From an uncultured Bacteroidota bacterium (lineage in GTDB: Bacteria > Bacteroidota > Bacteroidia > Flavobacteriales > Flavobacteriaceae): a DNA stretch of 49,060 bases. The DNA lies in the NCBI GenBank assembly GCA_913047695.1, contig CAJWUI010000010.1, positions 1 to 49,060 on the forward strand, in the 5' to 3' direction. This document shows positions 24,018 through 34,154 of the stretch, in pieces; position 1 is the stretch's first letter, and every line of letters starts with the position of its first letter. The notes beneath the pieces were generated by a model. It was given only the letters and a program-made list of their open reading frames with translations, was not told the origin of the DNA and made no database searches. A program made the translations under genes and the position numbers.

Positions 24018-26825
24018 ATGGATAATTATTCATTCCTAAACACTGCTCATACAGCTTATTTTGCTGATTTATATGATCAATATTTGCAAGACCCAGATAA
24101 AGTTGAGCCAAGCTGGAGAGCTTTTTTTCAAGGGTTTGATTTTGGTTTAGAAAGTAATGGGGTAAATGAATTAATAGCTTCAAATGAAACTAAAAATATT
24201 GAAATTCCTGAGCACCTACAAAAGGAATTCAAAGTAGTTAAACTAATTGATGGATACAGAACTAGGGGTCACTTGTTCACTAAGACGAATCCAGTAAGGG
24301 AACGACGAAAATATCAGCCAACATTAGATATTGAGAATTTTGGACTTTCAAATGAAGATCTTTCAACTGTATTTAATGCGGGAGAAATAATGGGGATTGG
24401 TCCTAGTTCTTTAAATGACATTATAAGTCACTTACAAAGAATTTATTGTAGTTCCATTGGTATAGAGTACATGTATATTAGGAATCCAGAAAGAGTTAAT
24501 TGGATTCAGCAGCGATTAAATATAAATGATAATCATCCAGACTTTTCAGTAGAAAGAAAAAAAAATATTTTAAAAAAACTAAATCAGGCAGTAAGTTTTG
24601 AAAGTTTTTTGCATACCAAATATGTTGGTCAAAAAAGGTTTTCATTAGAGGGTGGTGAGTCATTAATACCTGCCCTCGACTCACTCATATTAGAGGCTGA
24701 CAATTTAGGTGTAGAAGAATTTGTAATGGGAATGGCTCATAGAGGAAGATTAAATACTTTAGCAAATATCTTTGGAAAATCAACAAAAGATATTTTTAGT
24801 GAATTTGATGGTAAAGATTATGATGATGAAGTATTTGATGGTGACGTTAAATATCACTTAGGATGGACTTCAAAAATTGATCCGAATAAAGATGGAAAAC
24901 AAATCAATATAAGTCTTGCTCCAAATCCTTCACATTTGGAAACAGTTGGTGCTGTTGTTCAAGGAATTGCTAGGGCAAAACTCGACAGTAATCATTCCGG
25001 CGATACCTCTAAAGTACTTCCAATACTTGTTCATGGCGATGCTGCAATAGCTGGACAGGGTTTAGCATATGAAATAGTTCAGATGGCAGCTTTGAAAGGT
25101 TATTCAACAGGTGGGACTATTCATGTAATTGTTAATAATCAAATAGGTTTCACAACAAATTATTTAGATGCGAGATCAAGTACTTACTGTACAGATGTCG
25201 GAAAAGTAACACTATCCCCTGTAATGCATGTTAATTCAGATGACGTTGAAGCAGTAATTCATGCTGTCCTTTTCGCTTTAAATTATAGGATGAAATTTAA
25301 AAGGGATGTGTTCATCGATCTTCTTGGTTATAGAAAATATGGACATAATGAAGGAGATGAGCCCAGATTCACCCAACCCAAGCTTTATAAAAACATTTCT
25401 GAGCATCAAAATTGTAGAGACATTTACGCAACAAAATTAGTTAGAGATGGAATAATTGAGAAAAGTTATGTTAACAGGATAGAAAATGAATACAAAACTT
25501 TTCTTGAAGAAAATCTTGAAGATTCAAGAAAATTAAAAAAAACCTTTATCAATCCTTTTATGTATGATGAATGGAAAAATATTGCACCGTATTTAGAGAG
25601 GGTTGATGAGTTTGCAATGAAAAAACAAGTAATCACAAAAGTAAGTGAAGACTCCCTTGAAAATGTTGCAAATGCAATATCAACATTGCCTAGCGACAAA
25701 AAATTTTTAAGGAAGGCTGTAAAACTTGTCTCTGAGAGAAAAAAAATGTTTTTTGATTTAAAAACTTTAGACTGGGCTATGGGAGAATTACTTGCATACG
25801 GGACTTTGCTATTGGAAGGACATGACATAAGACTATCTGGCCAAGATGTTGAAAGGGGTACATTTTCCCATCGCCATGCTATTTTGGTTGATGAGGATTC
25901 TGAGGAAGAAATTATCTTACTAAATAAAATTAATAAAGATCAAGGTAGGTTCAGAATCTTTAATTCTTTATTATCTGAATATGGAGTCTTAGGGTATGAT
26001 TACGGTTACTCAATGACAAGTCCAAATTCTCTGACTATTTGGGAAGCCCAATTTGGTGACTTTTCCAATGGAGCGCAAATAATTATTGACCAATATATTA
26101 CCTCAGCAGAAGATAAATGGAAATTACAAAATGGTATAGTTTTATTGTTACCTCACGGTTATGAAGGTCAGGGAGCTGAACATTCTTCAGCTAGAGTTGA
26201 AAGATATTTACAAATGTGTGCAAAAGATAACATGTTTGTTGTGAATTGTACTACTCCTGCTAACCTGTTCCATGTTTTAAGACGCCAGCTCAAAGCAAAA
26301 TATAGAAAGCCATTAATTATCTTTTCTCCAAAAAGCCTGTTAAGGCATCCAAGGGCAATTTCTAAATTAAGTGATTTTACCAGTTCAGGTTTTAAAACCA
26401 TAATTGATGACTCAAACGTAAACGTAAAATTTGTCGAAACTGTAGTTTTTTGTACGGGAAAATTTTATTACGATCTCTTTGAAGAAAGAAGGATTAGAAA
26501 AATTGAGGATAAGGTTGCTCTGATAAGAATTGAACAATTATTTCCATTACCTGATGTCGAGATTAAAAGTTTGATTTCAAAGTATAAACATTCAAAAGAT
26601 TTTGTTTGGGCGCAAGAAGAGCCAAGAAATATGGGCGCTTGGAGTTATTTATTACTTCACTTACCAGAGGCTAAAATCATGAGAGTTGCAAGCAGAAGAA
26701 TGTATGGTTCACCTGCTGCTGGAAGCTCAACAAGATTTAATAAACGTCACAAAGAAGTTATAGATTATGTTTTTGACAAAACAAAAGATAATTTTATTAG
26801 AAAATCAAAAAATAAAGTATCATGA
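24018..26825 (+). CDS. sucA: 2-oxoglutarate dehydrogenase E1 component
   Basis: The 935-residue protein matches full-length SucA. The N-terminal helix [21 protein letters not shown] is followed by the thiamine-diphosphate domain ([47 protein letters not shown]) and the transketolase-like and C-terminal domains ([21 protein letters not shown], ending with GSPAAGSS). It decarboxylates 2-oxoglutarate and transfers the succinyl group to the lipoyl domain of E2. Its last 4 bases (ATGA) overlap the sucB start, so translation is coupled. E3 is encoded elsewhere. Confidence 0.96.
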   Translation: MDNYSFLNTAHTAYFADLYDQYLQDPDKVEPSWRAFFQGFDFGLESNGVNELIASNETKNIEIPEHLQKEFKVVKLIDGYRTRGHLFTKTNPVRERRKYQPTLDIENFGLSNEDLSTVFNAGEIMGIGPSSLNDIISHLQRIYCSSIGIEYMYIRNPERVNWIQQRLNINDNHPDFSVERKKNILKKLNQAVSFESFLHTKYVGQKRFSLEGGESLIPALDSLILEADNLGVEEFVMGMAHRGRLNTLANIFGKSTKDIFSEFDGKDYDDEVFDGDVKYHLGWTSKIDPNKDGKQINISLAPNPSHLETVGAVVQGIARAKLDSNHSGDTSKVLPILVHGDAAIAGQGLAYEIVQMAALKGYSTGGTIHVIVNNQIGFTTNYLDARSSTYCTDVGKVTLSPVMHVNSDDVEAVIHAVLFALNYRMKFKRDVFIDLLGYRKYGHNEGDEPRFTQPKLYKNISEHQNCRDIYATKLVRDGIIEKSYVNRIENEYKTFLEENLEDSRKLKKTFINPFMYDEWKNIAPYLERVDEFAMKKQVITKVSEDSLENVANAISTLPSDKKFLRKAVKLVSERKKMFFDLKTLDWAMGELLAYGTLLLEGHDIRLSGQDVERGTFSHRHAILVDEDSEEEIILLNKINKDQGRFRIFNSLLSEYGVLGYDYGYSMTSPNSLTIWEAQFGDFSNGAQIIIDQYITSAEDKWKLQNGIVLLLPHGYEGQGAEHSSARVERYLQMCAKDNMFVVNCTTPANLFHVLRRQLKAKYRKPLIIFSPKSLLRHPRAISKLSDFTSSGFKTIIDDSNVNVKFVETVVFCTGKFYYDLFEERRIRKIEDKVALIRIEQLFPLPDVEIKSLISKYKHSKDFVWAQEEPRNMGAWSYLLLHLPEAKIMRVASRRMYGSPAAGSSTRFNKRHKEVIDYVFDKTKDNFIRKSKNKVS

Positions 26826-28033
26826 TTTTAGAAATGAAAGTTCCCTCTCCAGGAGAGTCAATCACTGAGGTTGAAATAGCCCAATGGCTTGTAAGTAATG
26901 GTGATTATGTAGAAAAAGATCAAGCAATTGCTGAGGTAGATTCTGACAAAGCAACTCTTGAACTACCTGCAGAAGTTAGTGGAACAATAACACTTAAAGC
27001 TGAGGAAGGTGATGCGGTTGATGTTGGTGCTGTTGTTTGTTTGATTGATACTGATGGTAAAAATAAAAAAACAGATGGGCAGGTAGAATCCTCCGAGGAA
27101 ATTTTAGAAACAGAGAAAGTACCAAATAAGACATCATTAATTTCTAATAATTATGCAGCACAAATACCTTCACCTGCAGCAAGAAAAATTATGGATGAAA
27201 AAGGCATTAATCCGGTCGATATTAAGGGCTCTGGACGAGGAGGTAGAATCACTAAAAATGATGTAATAAATGCAGTCCCCTCAATGGGATCGAAACCTGA
27301 ATGGGGTGAGCGTAAACAAAACCGTACAAAACTTTCAATGCTTAGAAGAAAAGTTGCAGAGCGATTGGTAGAAGCTAAAAATGAAACTGCTATGTTGACA
27401 ACTTTCAATGAAGTTGATATGGACACGGTATTTAAAATCCGCAATAAATTTAAGGATAACTTTCAAAAAAAACATCAGGTAAAACTTGGCTTCATGAGCT
27501 TTTTTACAAAAGCTGTTGTCAGAGCACTTAAACTTTTTCCTGACGTAAATTCTATGATGGACGGGGATCATAAACTTTCTTTTGATTATTGTGATATAAG
27601 TGTCGCTGTTTCTGGACCAAAGGGGCTAATGGTTCCAGTAGTTCGTAATGCTGAATTATTAAGTTTTTCTGGGATCGAAAAAGAAATTGCTAATCTTGCA
27701 GTAAAGGCACGTGATGGCAAAATTACCGTAGACGACATGACAGGGGGTACCTTTACAATTTCAAATGGAGGTGTATTTGGATCTATGCTTTCAACACCAA
27801 TAATAAATCCTCCTCAATCAGGAATATTAGGAATGCATAATATAATTAAGCGCCCTATTGTTATTGATGATAAAGTTGTAATTCGCCCTATGATGTATTT
27901 AGCACTTTCATATGATCATAGAATTATTGACGGTCGAGAATCAGTAGGTTTTTTAGTTGCTATTAAAGAAGGACTAGAATCTCCTGAAGAGCTTCTTATG
28001 GATGGTGATCCCCAAAAAGCGTTTGAATTATAA
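26822..28033 (+). CDS. sucB: Dihydrolipoamide succinyltransferase (E2 of 2-oxoglutarate dehydrogenase)
   Basis: The 403-residue protein has one lipoyl domain (about 1-76) with the lipoylated lysine Lys43 in DSDKATLE, an acidic linker, a peripheral-subunit-binding domain (about 113-150, [13 protein letters not shown]...GGRITKNDV), and the catalytic acyltransferase domain. The active site is [10 protein letters not shown] with His366 and Asp370. It transfers the succinyl group to CoA in the TCA cycle. It forms an operon with sucA through an ATGA overlap. Its TAA stop overlaps the stop of the convergent retropepsin-like gene within TTATAA. Confidence 0.95.
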   Translation: MILEMKVPSPGESITEVEIAQWLVSNGDYVEKDQAIAEVDSDKATLELPAEVSGTITLKAEEGDAVDVGAVVCLIDTDGKNKKTDGQVESSEEILETEKVPNKTSLISNNYAAQIPSPAARKIMDEKGINPVDIKGSGRGGRITKNDVINAVPSMGSKPEWGERKQNRTKLSMLRRKVAERLVEAKNETAMLTTFNEVDMDTVFKIRNKFKDNFQKKHQVKLGFMSFFTKAVVRALKLFPDVNSMMDGDHKLSFDYCDISVAVSGPKGLMVPVVRNAELLSFSGIEKEIANLAVKARDGKITVDDMTGGTFTISNGGVFGSMLSTPIINPPQSGILGMHNIIKRPIVIDDKVVIRPMMYLALSYDHRIIDGRESVGFLVAIKEGLESPEELLMDGDPQKAFEL

Positions 28034-28435
28034 GTACAATTTACCTTCAACATAGTTGATGGTGGCTTTATTTTCTTTTAGAAAATCTGCGCCAATAACA
28101 CCATCAATCTCTTGAATTCCCTGATCAGTCAGTGTTCTGTTTACATGACTTAAGTCAAGTAATGCAAAGGCTTGCTTACCATTGAATTTTTTTCCAAGTT
28201 TAATATTACAATTTAGTGTCATTATAGCTTCCATTTTTCCTTCGCTTGCTCCTGAGGCTTTAAAGGGCTCACCATCTTTTTTCAATTCGAAATAATTCTG
28301 AAGTTCAGAGTGAATACAACTATTTGAAGCTCCAGTATCAATCAAAAGATTTGCCTTTCTTCCATTTATCCTAGCTTTGCATAGAATATGGTTACTTTTC
28401 AAAAAATACAATCTTGCGAATACATTTCTTTTCAT
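28028..28435 (-). CDS. Retropepsin-like aspartic protease-fold protein
   Basis: I start at ATG 28435 ([11 protein letters not shown]); upstream extension would run into the TatD gene. The 135-residue protein has the single retropepsin motif [12 protein letters not shown] (about 30-41) and the second signature [12 protein letters not shown] near the C-terminus, so it would act as a homodimer, each chain giving one Asp. Clan AA proteins of this small kind are common in Bacteroidota; their substrates are largely unknown. No signal peptide is seen. It is divergent from tatD with 77 bases between starts. Confidence 0.8.
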   Translation of the reverse strand: MKRNVFARLYFLKSNHILCKARINGRKANLLIDTGASNSCIHSELQNYFELKKDGEPFKASGASEGKMEAIMTLNCNIKLGKKFNGKQAFALLDLSHVNRTLTDQGIQEIDGVIGADFLKENKATINYVEGKLYL

Positions 28436-28512
28436 ATTATAAATAAATTTAAGCTTAAAATTTAAAAAGTGTGATTTAATCAGTTTAATTAATTTTGATA
28501 AAAATTCTAATA

Positions 28513-29289
28513 GTGCATCTAATTGATACGCATACACATTTATATTTGGAAGCTTTCGATCAAGATAGAGATCAAGTTATTGAAAGAGCATTATCAGAGG
28601 GTGTAAACCATTTATTTATGCCTTCAATTAATAGTAAATATTTTAATCGTATGTTTCAACTTGAGAAACAATACTTTAATAAAATTCATTTGATGACAGG
28701 ATTACACCCATGCTATGTAAAGGACGATTTTAATGAAGAGTTAGCTAAAGTTTTAGATCAATTGAAATTGAGAAAGTTTTGTGCAATCGGCGAAATCGGA
28801 ATCGATTTGTACTGGGATAAGAGTTTTTTAAAACAGCAACAAGAAGCTTTTCAAAAACAAATTGAAATGGCGATTAATTACCAATTACCAATAGTTATTC
28901 ATTGTAGAGATGCGTTTGACGAAATTTTTGAAATTTTGGATCAGTATAAATCTCAAAACCTTTATGGAATTTTCCATTGTTTTTCTGGATCAATTAAACA
29001 GGCTCAAAAAGCTGTAAGCCAAAATTTTAAGTTAGGAATTGGAGGAGTAATTACTTTCAAAAATGGTAAAATTGACCAATTTATACATAAGCTTCCTTTA
29101 GAGTCAATTGTTTTAGAAACGGATTCGCCCTATCTTTCACCGTCTCCTTTCAGAGGTAAGCGAAACGAGAGTTCATATTTAATCTTCATCCTTAAAAAGT
29201 TATCTGAGTGTTTCAAAATCTCAAATGAAAAAGTTGCTTCAATTACTACAAAAAATGCAATGCAGGTTTTTAAAAATGTTGATTTTTAA
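28513..29289 (+). CDS. TatD-family metal-dependent hydrolase
   Basis: I choose GTG at 28513 (MHLIDTHTHLYLEAFDQD), which fits the usual very short lead before the metal-binding DTHTHLY; TTG at 28495 is the alternative. The 258-residue TIM-barrel shows the other TatD landmarks: GLHPCY, AIGEIGIDLYWDKS, VIHCRDAFDE, GIFHCFSGS and LETDSPYLSP. TatD proteins are Mg/Mn-dependent 3'-5' deoxyribonucleases or related hydrolases linked to DNA repair. It precedes the tRNA-Ser gene by 27 bases and may be read with it. Confidence 0.93.
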   Translation: MHLIDTHTHLYLEAFDQDRDQVIERALSEGVNHLFMPSINSKYFNRMFQLEKQYFNKIHLMTGLHPCYVKDDFNEELAKVLDQLKLRKFCAIGEIGIDLYWDKSFLKQQQEAFQKQIEMAINYQLPIVIHCRDAFDEIFEILDQYKSQNLYGIFHCFSGSIKQAQKAVSQNFKLGIGGVITFKNGKIDQFIHKLPLESIVLETDSPYLSPSPFRGKRNESSYLIFILKKLSECFKISNEKVASITTKNAMQVFKNVDF

Positions 29290-29316
29290 TTAATTTATGT
29301 TGATTTAAACAATTTT

Positions 29317-29406
29317 AGAGAGGTGGCCGAGTGGTTGAAGGCGCACGCCTGGAAAGTGTGTATTCCAATTGTATTGGGATCGAGGGTTCGAATCCCTTCC
29401 TCTCTG
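29317..29406 (+). tRNA. tRNA-Ser (GGA)
   Basis: The acceptor strands AGAGAGG (29317-29323) and CCTCTCT (29399-29405) pair completely, followed by discriminator G. The anticodon stem CACGC/GTGTG (one G-T pair) encloses CTGGAAA, giving anticodon GGA at 29351-29353. The long variable arm and the T loop TTCGAAT are those of a serine tRNA. It reads UCC and UCU codons. CCA is not encoded. Confidence 0.95.
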
Positions 29407-29486
29407 CTATTTTTTTTAGTTTATAAATTGTTGTTTTGAAAAAAGCGAAAATTATAAATTAATTGTTAATTTTTAAATTTTGTCCT

Positions 29487-31130
29487 ATGAAACAATTCAT
29501 AAGATTTTTACTATTATCAATTCTCTTACTTTCATGTTCGAAAAAAGTAAAATATATTAAAAAGGAGGCTAATATTAACATCGTACCTTTACCAAAGAGT
29601 GTAAATCTAATAGATCCCAGCAAACATATTTTACTTTCCAAAAAAATTAAGGTATTTATAAACTTTAAGGATAATAAAAGTTTATATGACTTAATTTCAA
29701 ATGACTTCAAAAAACTTAGTTATACCAATTCATTTGAACTTGTCACAAAAAATAATATGTCTAATTTATCCTTAGAAATTGACAAAGAACTTAATGATGA
29801 GGAGTATGAAATTAGTATTCATAATAAAATTATTATAAAGGGAGGATCACTAAATGCACTTAAAATGGCAAGATCCACACTATTGCAATTATCTGTAAAC
29901 GATAAAGGGAGAATGACTTTTCCAATTTTAACAATAAAAGATAATCCAGATTCTAACTACAGAGGACTTCTCATTGATTTAGCAAGGAAGTGGCACTCAG
30001 CCGAAACAATTTATAAATTAATCGAACTTGCTTCTTTTTATAAAGTAAATTATTTACAGTTTCATCTAACTGATGATCAGTTATTTACTTTCCCTTCTGA
30101 AAATTTTCCAAAACTTCAGACAACTAATAATCATTATACTAAAGAAGAACTTTCATCTTTTGTTAATTACGCTTACCAAAGAGGGGTTATTATTATTCCT
30201 GAAATAGATGTTCCTGGTCATTCAATGCAGTTTGTAAAAAAATACCCGGAAATATTTTCAACTACTAGCCCAGAAAAGAGACCTGAGGATTTATTTGGGG
30301 GTAAATCAGAATTTTCCAATGTGTTAAATATCGGCAAAGAAGATGTTTACACTTCCCTTGAAAAGTTATTTGTAGAGGTTATGGACACTTTTCACACATC
30401 TCCTTATTTTCATCTTGGCGCTGATGAGGCAAATTTAAAAGTTATTGTTGATGACCCTTATGTCAAAAACTTCATGAAAAAAAATAAATTGGGATATAAT
30501 ATACAAGAGCTTTACAGATACTTTATTGTTAGGATGAATGATTTTTTTAAAAGTAAGGGAAAGCAAATGTTTGTCTGGGAAGGATTTTCTAGAAATGGTA
30601 AAATAGAGATTCCTAAAGATATAACAGTATTTGAGTTTGAATCATTATATAACCTACCCAATCATTTAGTGGAAGATGGTTATAAATTAGTAAATACGTC
30701 TTGGATGCCATTGTATATAGTACGAAGTGGAAATCCTGATCCTAATGTTTTACCCTTGAAATGGGGTCCAGAAAAAATTTATGATTGGAATATGTGGAAA
30801 TGGGAAAACTGGTGGCACAAATCATCTGCATACAAAAATCCGATTCAATTAAACAGAAACAAAAATGTTATTGGCGCTCAAATGTGTTCATGGGAACAAA
30901 CAGATGAAAGTGAAATTCCAACTATCAGAAAAAGACTACCTCCTTTTATGGAGAGAATTTGGAATTTTGATAAAAAGGATGATTTTGATGTTTTTTTTAA
31001 AAAAGTTAACAAAACGGACGTCATTCTATCTAAAATAATTAAAGATTATAGGCAAGATTCATTACTATTAGGATTCAATATAACGAATGATGGTAAAGGC
31101 AACCCAATTATAGAAGTTTTAGATAATTAA
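29487..31130 (+). CDS. GH20 beta-N-acetylhexosaminidase, lipoprotein
   Basis: The start is ATG at 29487, where a lipoprotein signal begins (MKQFIRFLLLSILLLSC, Cys17); a TTG at 29463 lies upstream. The 547-residue protein has the GH20b beta domain (about 35-145) and the GH20 barrel from YRGLLIDLARKWH. The catalytic pair is Asp313-Glu314 in HLGADEAN, using the substrate's acetamido group. Later WEG, WEQTDES and the loop near WNMWKWENWWH fit the family. It releases terminal GlcNAc or GalNAc from glycans such as chitin oligomers at the cell surface. No other amino-sugar genes lie next to it. Confidence 0.93.
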   Translation: MKQFIRFLLLSILLLSCSKKVKYIKKEANINIVPLPKSVNLIDPSKHILLSKKIKVFINFKDNKSLYDLISNDFKKLSYTNSFELVTKNNMSNLSLEIDKELNDEEYEISIHNKIIIKGGSLNALKMARSTLLQLSVNDKGRMTFPILTIKDNPDSNYRGLLIDLARKWHSAETIYKLIELASFYKVNYLQFHLTDDQLFTFPSENFPKLQTTNNHYTKEELSSFVNYAYQRGVIIIPEIDVPGHSMQFVKKYPEIFSTTSPEKRPEDLFGGKSEFSNVLNIGKEDVYTSLEKLFVEVMDTFHTSPYFHLGADEANLKVIVDDPYVKNFMKKNKLGYNIQELYRYFIVRMNDFFKSKGKQMFVWEGFSRNGKIEIPKDITVFEFESLYNLPNHLVEDGYKLVNTSWMPLYIVRSGNPDPNVLPLKWGPEKIYDWNMWKWENWWHKSSAYKNPIQLNRNKNVIGAQMCSWEQTDESEIPTIRKRLPPFMERIWNFDKKDDFDVFFKKVNKTDVILSKIIKDYRQDSLLLGFNITNDGKGNPIIEVLDN

Positions 31131-31536
31131 AATAATTTTTGGTATTTACACATAGTTTGTTTTCATATAAGTTTAATGAAGTAATTACACAAATTTTTAA
31201 TCAGTAAAGAAATATACTATTAGTAAACAAAATAGCCTGCTTTTCTTTTGTAACTACTTATTAAAATTCAAATTAAAAACTAGTATTTTAATCATAAATA
31301 TTAAAAACTTAATTATATAATAAAATTAGGAAATTTTTTTCTCGACTCTAAACAAATCAATATAATCTTTGATAAACCCCACATCTAATCCAACATTTCT
31401 TGCCTAGCTTTATTTACTAGTTTTATTTAACTCGGGTGGGAGAGAGTTCAAAAGTATGAATCTCTTTGTGTTGATTTATCTTTTTGTAGATAAAGAATAA
31501 TTGGTTAATTTATTATGCAAAAATCAAAATCTAAAC
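31131..31536. other. 406-bp noncoding, very AT-rich interval
   Basis: No convincing reading frame is present on either strand. The first 300 bases are AT-rich without clear structure. From about 31431 composition changes (CTCGGGTGGG) and two hairpins follow, described separately. The interval is much longer than others in this compact window, so it may hold an unrecognised RNA or a decayed gene. Confidence 0.5.
31439..31494 (+). promoter_or_regulatory. Two tandem hairpins before the nitroreductase gene
   Basis: Hairpin 1: AGAGA-(g)-TTCA (31441-31450) pairs with TGAATCTCT (31457-31465) around AAAGTA, extendable by two G-T pairs. Hairpin 2: TTTATCT (31475-31481) pairs perfectly with AGATAAA (31488-31494) around TTTTGT. 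They end 42 bases before the ATG at 31537. They could be a leader structure or small RNA; neither is followed by a long T-run, so they are poor terminators. Confidence 0.35.
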
Positions 31537-32094
31537 ATGAAATTATTTGAAGCAATTAAGACAAGACGATCTATATTTCCAAAACAGTATAATGAAAAAT
31601 CTATAAAAAATGAAGATCTAGAACTTATTCTTGAGGCAGCAAATTTTGCACCAACTCACAAAAAAACAGAACCATGGAGGTTCAAAGTTTTACAAAATGA
31701 TTACAAAATTAAATTTGCTAATTTTTTATCTGAAAAATATAAAACCACAACAACAAAATTCTCTAAATATAAATTTCAAAATATAATCAATAATGTAAAA
31801 AGATCATCTGCATTAATATTAATATGTATGCAAAGAGATCCCCTAAATTCAGTTCCTGAATGGGAAGAAATAGCATCTGTTTCTATGTCTGTTCAAAATA
31901 TGTGGCTAATGTGTACTGAATTGAATATTGGATCGTACTGGAGTTCTTCTAAACTTATTAATTATGTCCATGAATTTATTCAACTTAATGAAGGTGAAAA
32001 ATGTTTAGGAATTTATTATTTGGGTCATTACGATAAAAAAATAACAGAAAGATCAAACGGATCAATTAAGGACAAGGTGTCTTGGTTTAAATAA
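31537..32094 (+). CDS. Nitroreductase-family FMN-dependent oxidoreductase
   Basis: I start at ATG 31537 (MKLFEAIKTRRSIFP), where the family's usual N-terminus begins; a TTG at 31501 would add an unrelated tail. The 185-residue protein shows the FMN phosphate-binding TRRS, NFAPTHKKTEPWRF, and the later MSVQNMWLMCTELNIGSYWSS stretch typical of nitroreductases, ending with LGIYYLGHYD. Such enzymes reduce nitro groups, quinones or flavins with NAD(P)H as homodimers. It stands alone, with long noncoding stretches on both sides. Confidence 0.88.
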   Translation: MKLFEAIKTRRSIFPKQYNEKSIKNEDLELILEAANFAPTHKKTEPWRFKVLQNDYKIKFANFLSEKYKTTTTKFSKYKFQNIINNVKRSSALILICMQRDPLNSVPEWEEIASVSMSVQNMWLMCTELNIGSYWSSSKLINYVHEFIQLNEGEKCLGIYYLGHYDKKITERSNGSIKDKVSWFK

Positions 32095-32286
32095 TTTAGT
32101 GTTACAAATTATTTCTAAGTATATAAATTACATTTATGTTTATTTGTTTTTAATCAATTGATATTTAAGAAAAATGTAATATTATATGCCTGAACTATCA
32201 TTATAATTAATCTTTTAAAATTAAAATCATATTTATTTTTTTTTATCTTTAACGGCATTTAAATTTATAGAACAAAAAATAATAAA

Positions 32287-33045
32287 ATGAGAAAACTAAT
32301 TTTTGTCCTTGCAATTATAGGCTTTTTAACGACTGCCAGCGCAACAGTATCGACTGCGAATTTAGCTACAATTGCAAACGCAACACTTCAAGATGAAGAA
32401 GCCCCAGCTCAATCCGCTTCTTTCACACAGGAACTGAAAAAACGATTTATTGAGGGAGGACCCGGGTTTATGGGAATTGTTTTAATTTGCCTAATACTTG
32501 GCCTCGCAATCTCAATCGAACGTATTATTTTTCTTAATCTTGCAACAACCAATACAAAAAAACTTACTGATGGAGTTGAAGAAGCACTTTCATCAGGAGG
32601 TGTTGATGCTGCCAAAGAATTTTGTAGAAATACAAAAGGCCCTGTTGCATCAATTTTTTATCAAGGGCTTGATAGGATGGATGAAGGAGTTGAAAGTGCT
32701 GAAAAAGCAGTTGTTGCGTATGGAGGAGTACAAATGGGACAGTTAGAAAAGAATGTTTCATGGATCTCTTTGTTTATAGCTTTAGCACCAATGCTTGGCT
32801 TCATGGGTACTGTAATCGGTATGATTCAAGCATTTGACAAAATTGAAGCTGCGGGTGATATGCAGCCATCTCTTGTGGCTGGAGGTATAAAAGTGGCACT
32901 TCTAACAACTGTATTTGGGTTAATAGTTGCTATTATTCTTCAAGTTTTTTACAATTATATAGTAGCTAAAATTGATAGTATTGTTAATGACATGGAAGAC
33001 GCTTCAATCACCTTGATTGATATCTTAGTATCTCAAAAAAAATAA
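32287..33045 (+). CDS. exbB: ExbB/TolQ/MotA-family proton channel subunit
   Basis: The 252-residue protein starts with a cleavable-looking signal segment (residues 1-20, then a polar stretch to about 55), followed by a first membrane helix (FMGIVLICLILGLAISIERII) and two further helices near 155-180 (ISLFIALAPMLGFMGTVIGMI) and 200-230 (KVALLTTVFGLIVAIILQVFY). The GTVIGM and LLTTVFGL motifs are the ExbB/TolQ channel signatures. Together with the ExbD proteins it turns proton flow into energy for TonB at the outer membrane. It is the first gene of the cluster ending at 34637. Confidence 0.92.
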   Translation: MRKLIFVLAIIGFLTTASATVSTANLATIANATLQDEEAPAQSASFTQELKKRFIEGGPGFMGIVLICLILGLAISIERIIFLNLATTNTKKLTDGVEEALSSGGVDAAKEFCRNTKGPVASIFYQGLDRMDEGVESAEKAVVAYGGVQMGQLEKNVSWISLFIALAPMLGFMGTVIGMIQAFDKIEAAGDMQPSLVAGGIKVALLTTVFGLIVAIILQVFYNYIVAKIDSIVNDMEDASITLIDILVSQKK

Positions 33046-33061
33046 CTGTAATAATAAATAA

Positions 33062-33511
33062 ATGAAAATTCAGACTATTGTAAAAATTTTAAGTGCTGTT
33101 TTTGGATTACTTGGTGTAGTCTTCCTCTTTAGGATTATTGGTGCTGGAGATGAAGAGATAAAAATGGCTGCAGCAACAGGGGACTTCTCTACGGTTACAC
33201 CACTTGTATCACTTTCAATTGCAATACTTTTTATAACGATATCGATAACTTTAGTCTTCTCAATATTAAATCTTGCTTCAAGCTCTAAAAAGTTAAAGAA
33301 AGCGCTAATTTTCATAGGCTGCTTTGTCCTAGTTATTGCTATAGCATTTGCTGCTTCAGATGGATTAGAGACTCCTATGAAAGATGGCGAAGTTCTATCT
33401 GCTTCTGGTTCACGTTGGGTTGGAACAGGTTTAAGAATGTTTTATATACTTGCGACTCTAGCAATCTTATCAATGCTTCTTTCTGGTGCTAAGAAAATTT
33501 TAAAAAAGTAA
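33062..33511 (+). CDS. Four-helix membrane protein of the exbB-exbD cluster, unknown function
   Basis: The 149-residue protein has four predicted membrane helices (about 8-28, 45-70, 80-98 and 125-145) with short polar loops; an acidic-glycine loop (GDEEIKMAAATGDF) lies between the first two. I do not recognise a named family. It sits 16 bases after exbB and 3 bases before the first exbD, so it is surely cotranscribed and likely an accessory part of the energy-transducing complex. I believe a small membrane gene at this position is common in flavobacteria, but cannot confirm it here. Confidence 0.8.
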   Translation: MKIQTIVKILSAVFGLLGVVFLFRIIGAGDEEIKMAAATGDFSTVTPLVSLSIAILFITISITLVFSILNLASSSKKLKKALIFIGCFVLVIAIAFAASDGLETPMKDGEVLSASGSRWVGTGLRMFYILATLAILSMLLSGAKKILKK

Positions 33512-33514
33512 TTT

Positions 33515-34141
33515 ATGGCTAAAAGATCAGCACCCGAAGTAAATGCTGGCTCAATGGCAGACATAGCTTTTCTTCTTTTAATTTTCTTTTTAGTGACCAC
33601 TACAATTGAAACAGATAGTGGTTTAAACAGGAAATTACCTCCAATGGAAGACCAAGTTGATCCTCCAATAATTAGAGAAAAAAATATTTTTACTGTTTTA
33701 GTAAGTAAGAATGATCAACTTTTGGTTGAAGAAGAACTTGCTGACATTGCAGATCTAAGATCTCTCGCTGTTGCCTTTCTTGACAATGGTGGGGGTGTAG
33801 GCGACGAAGCTTGTGACTATTGCCAAGGAGAACGTGATGAAACCTCCTCTGATAATCCAGATAAAGCTATCATATCTTTAAAAAACGATCGAGAAACTTC
33901 TTATAAAGTTTACATTGCAGTTCAAAATGAATTAGTTGCAGCATATAATGATTTGAGAAATCGTGAATTTGAAAGACTTTTTGGTAATGATCTGGGGATA
34001 AATTTTGTAGAAGCACAAAAACAATATGATGATCCTAGAACAAGTTCAGAAAGACAAGAAATTCTTAAGCCCAAGCTTGACCAAGTAAAAGCAATGTATC
34101 CGCAAAAATTATCAGAAGCAGAATCAACTAAACTTAACTAA
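33515..34141 (+). CDS. exbD: ExbD/TolR-family biopolymer transport protein, with CxxC insert
   Basis: The 208-residue protein has a cytosolic start (MAKRSAPEVNAGS), one membrane helix with the proton-carrying aspartate Asp16 (MADIAFLLLIFFLV) and a periplasmic domain. It is longer than classical ExbD (about 140). The extra length includes a glycine-rich stretch with Cys100 and Cys103 (ACDYCQGE) and a C-terminal helical region rich in charged residues. The insert could form a disulfide or bind metal in the periplasm. It is followed after 13 bases by a second exbD. Confidence 0.9.
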   Translation: MAKRSAPEVNAGSMADIAFLLLIFFLVTTTIETDSGLNRKLPPMEDQVDPPIIREKNIFTVLVSKNDQLLVEEELADIADLRSLAVAFLDNGGGVGDEACDYCQGERDETSSDNPDKAIISLKNDRETSYKVYIAVQNELVAAYNDLRNREFERLFGNDLGINFVEAQKQYDDPRTSSERQEILKPKLDQVKAMYPQKLSEAESTKLN

Positions 34142-34154
34142 CTATAAATATAAA

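Noticed and set aside
31431-31465. Segment with GTTCA...TGAATCTC as a tRNA or attachment-site remnant.
   Set aside because: No acceptor or anticodon arm can be built around it and no integrase or direct repeat is nearby; a simple hairpin explains the pattern.
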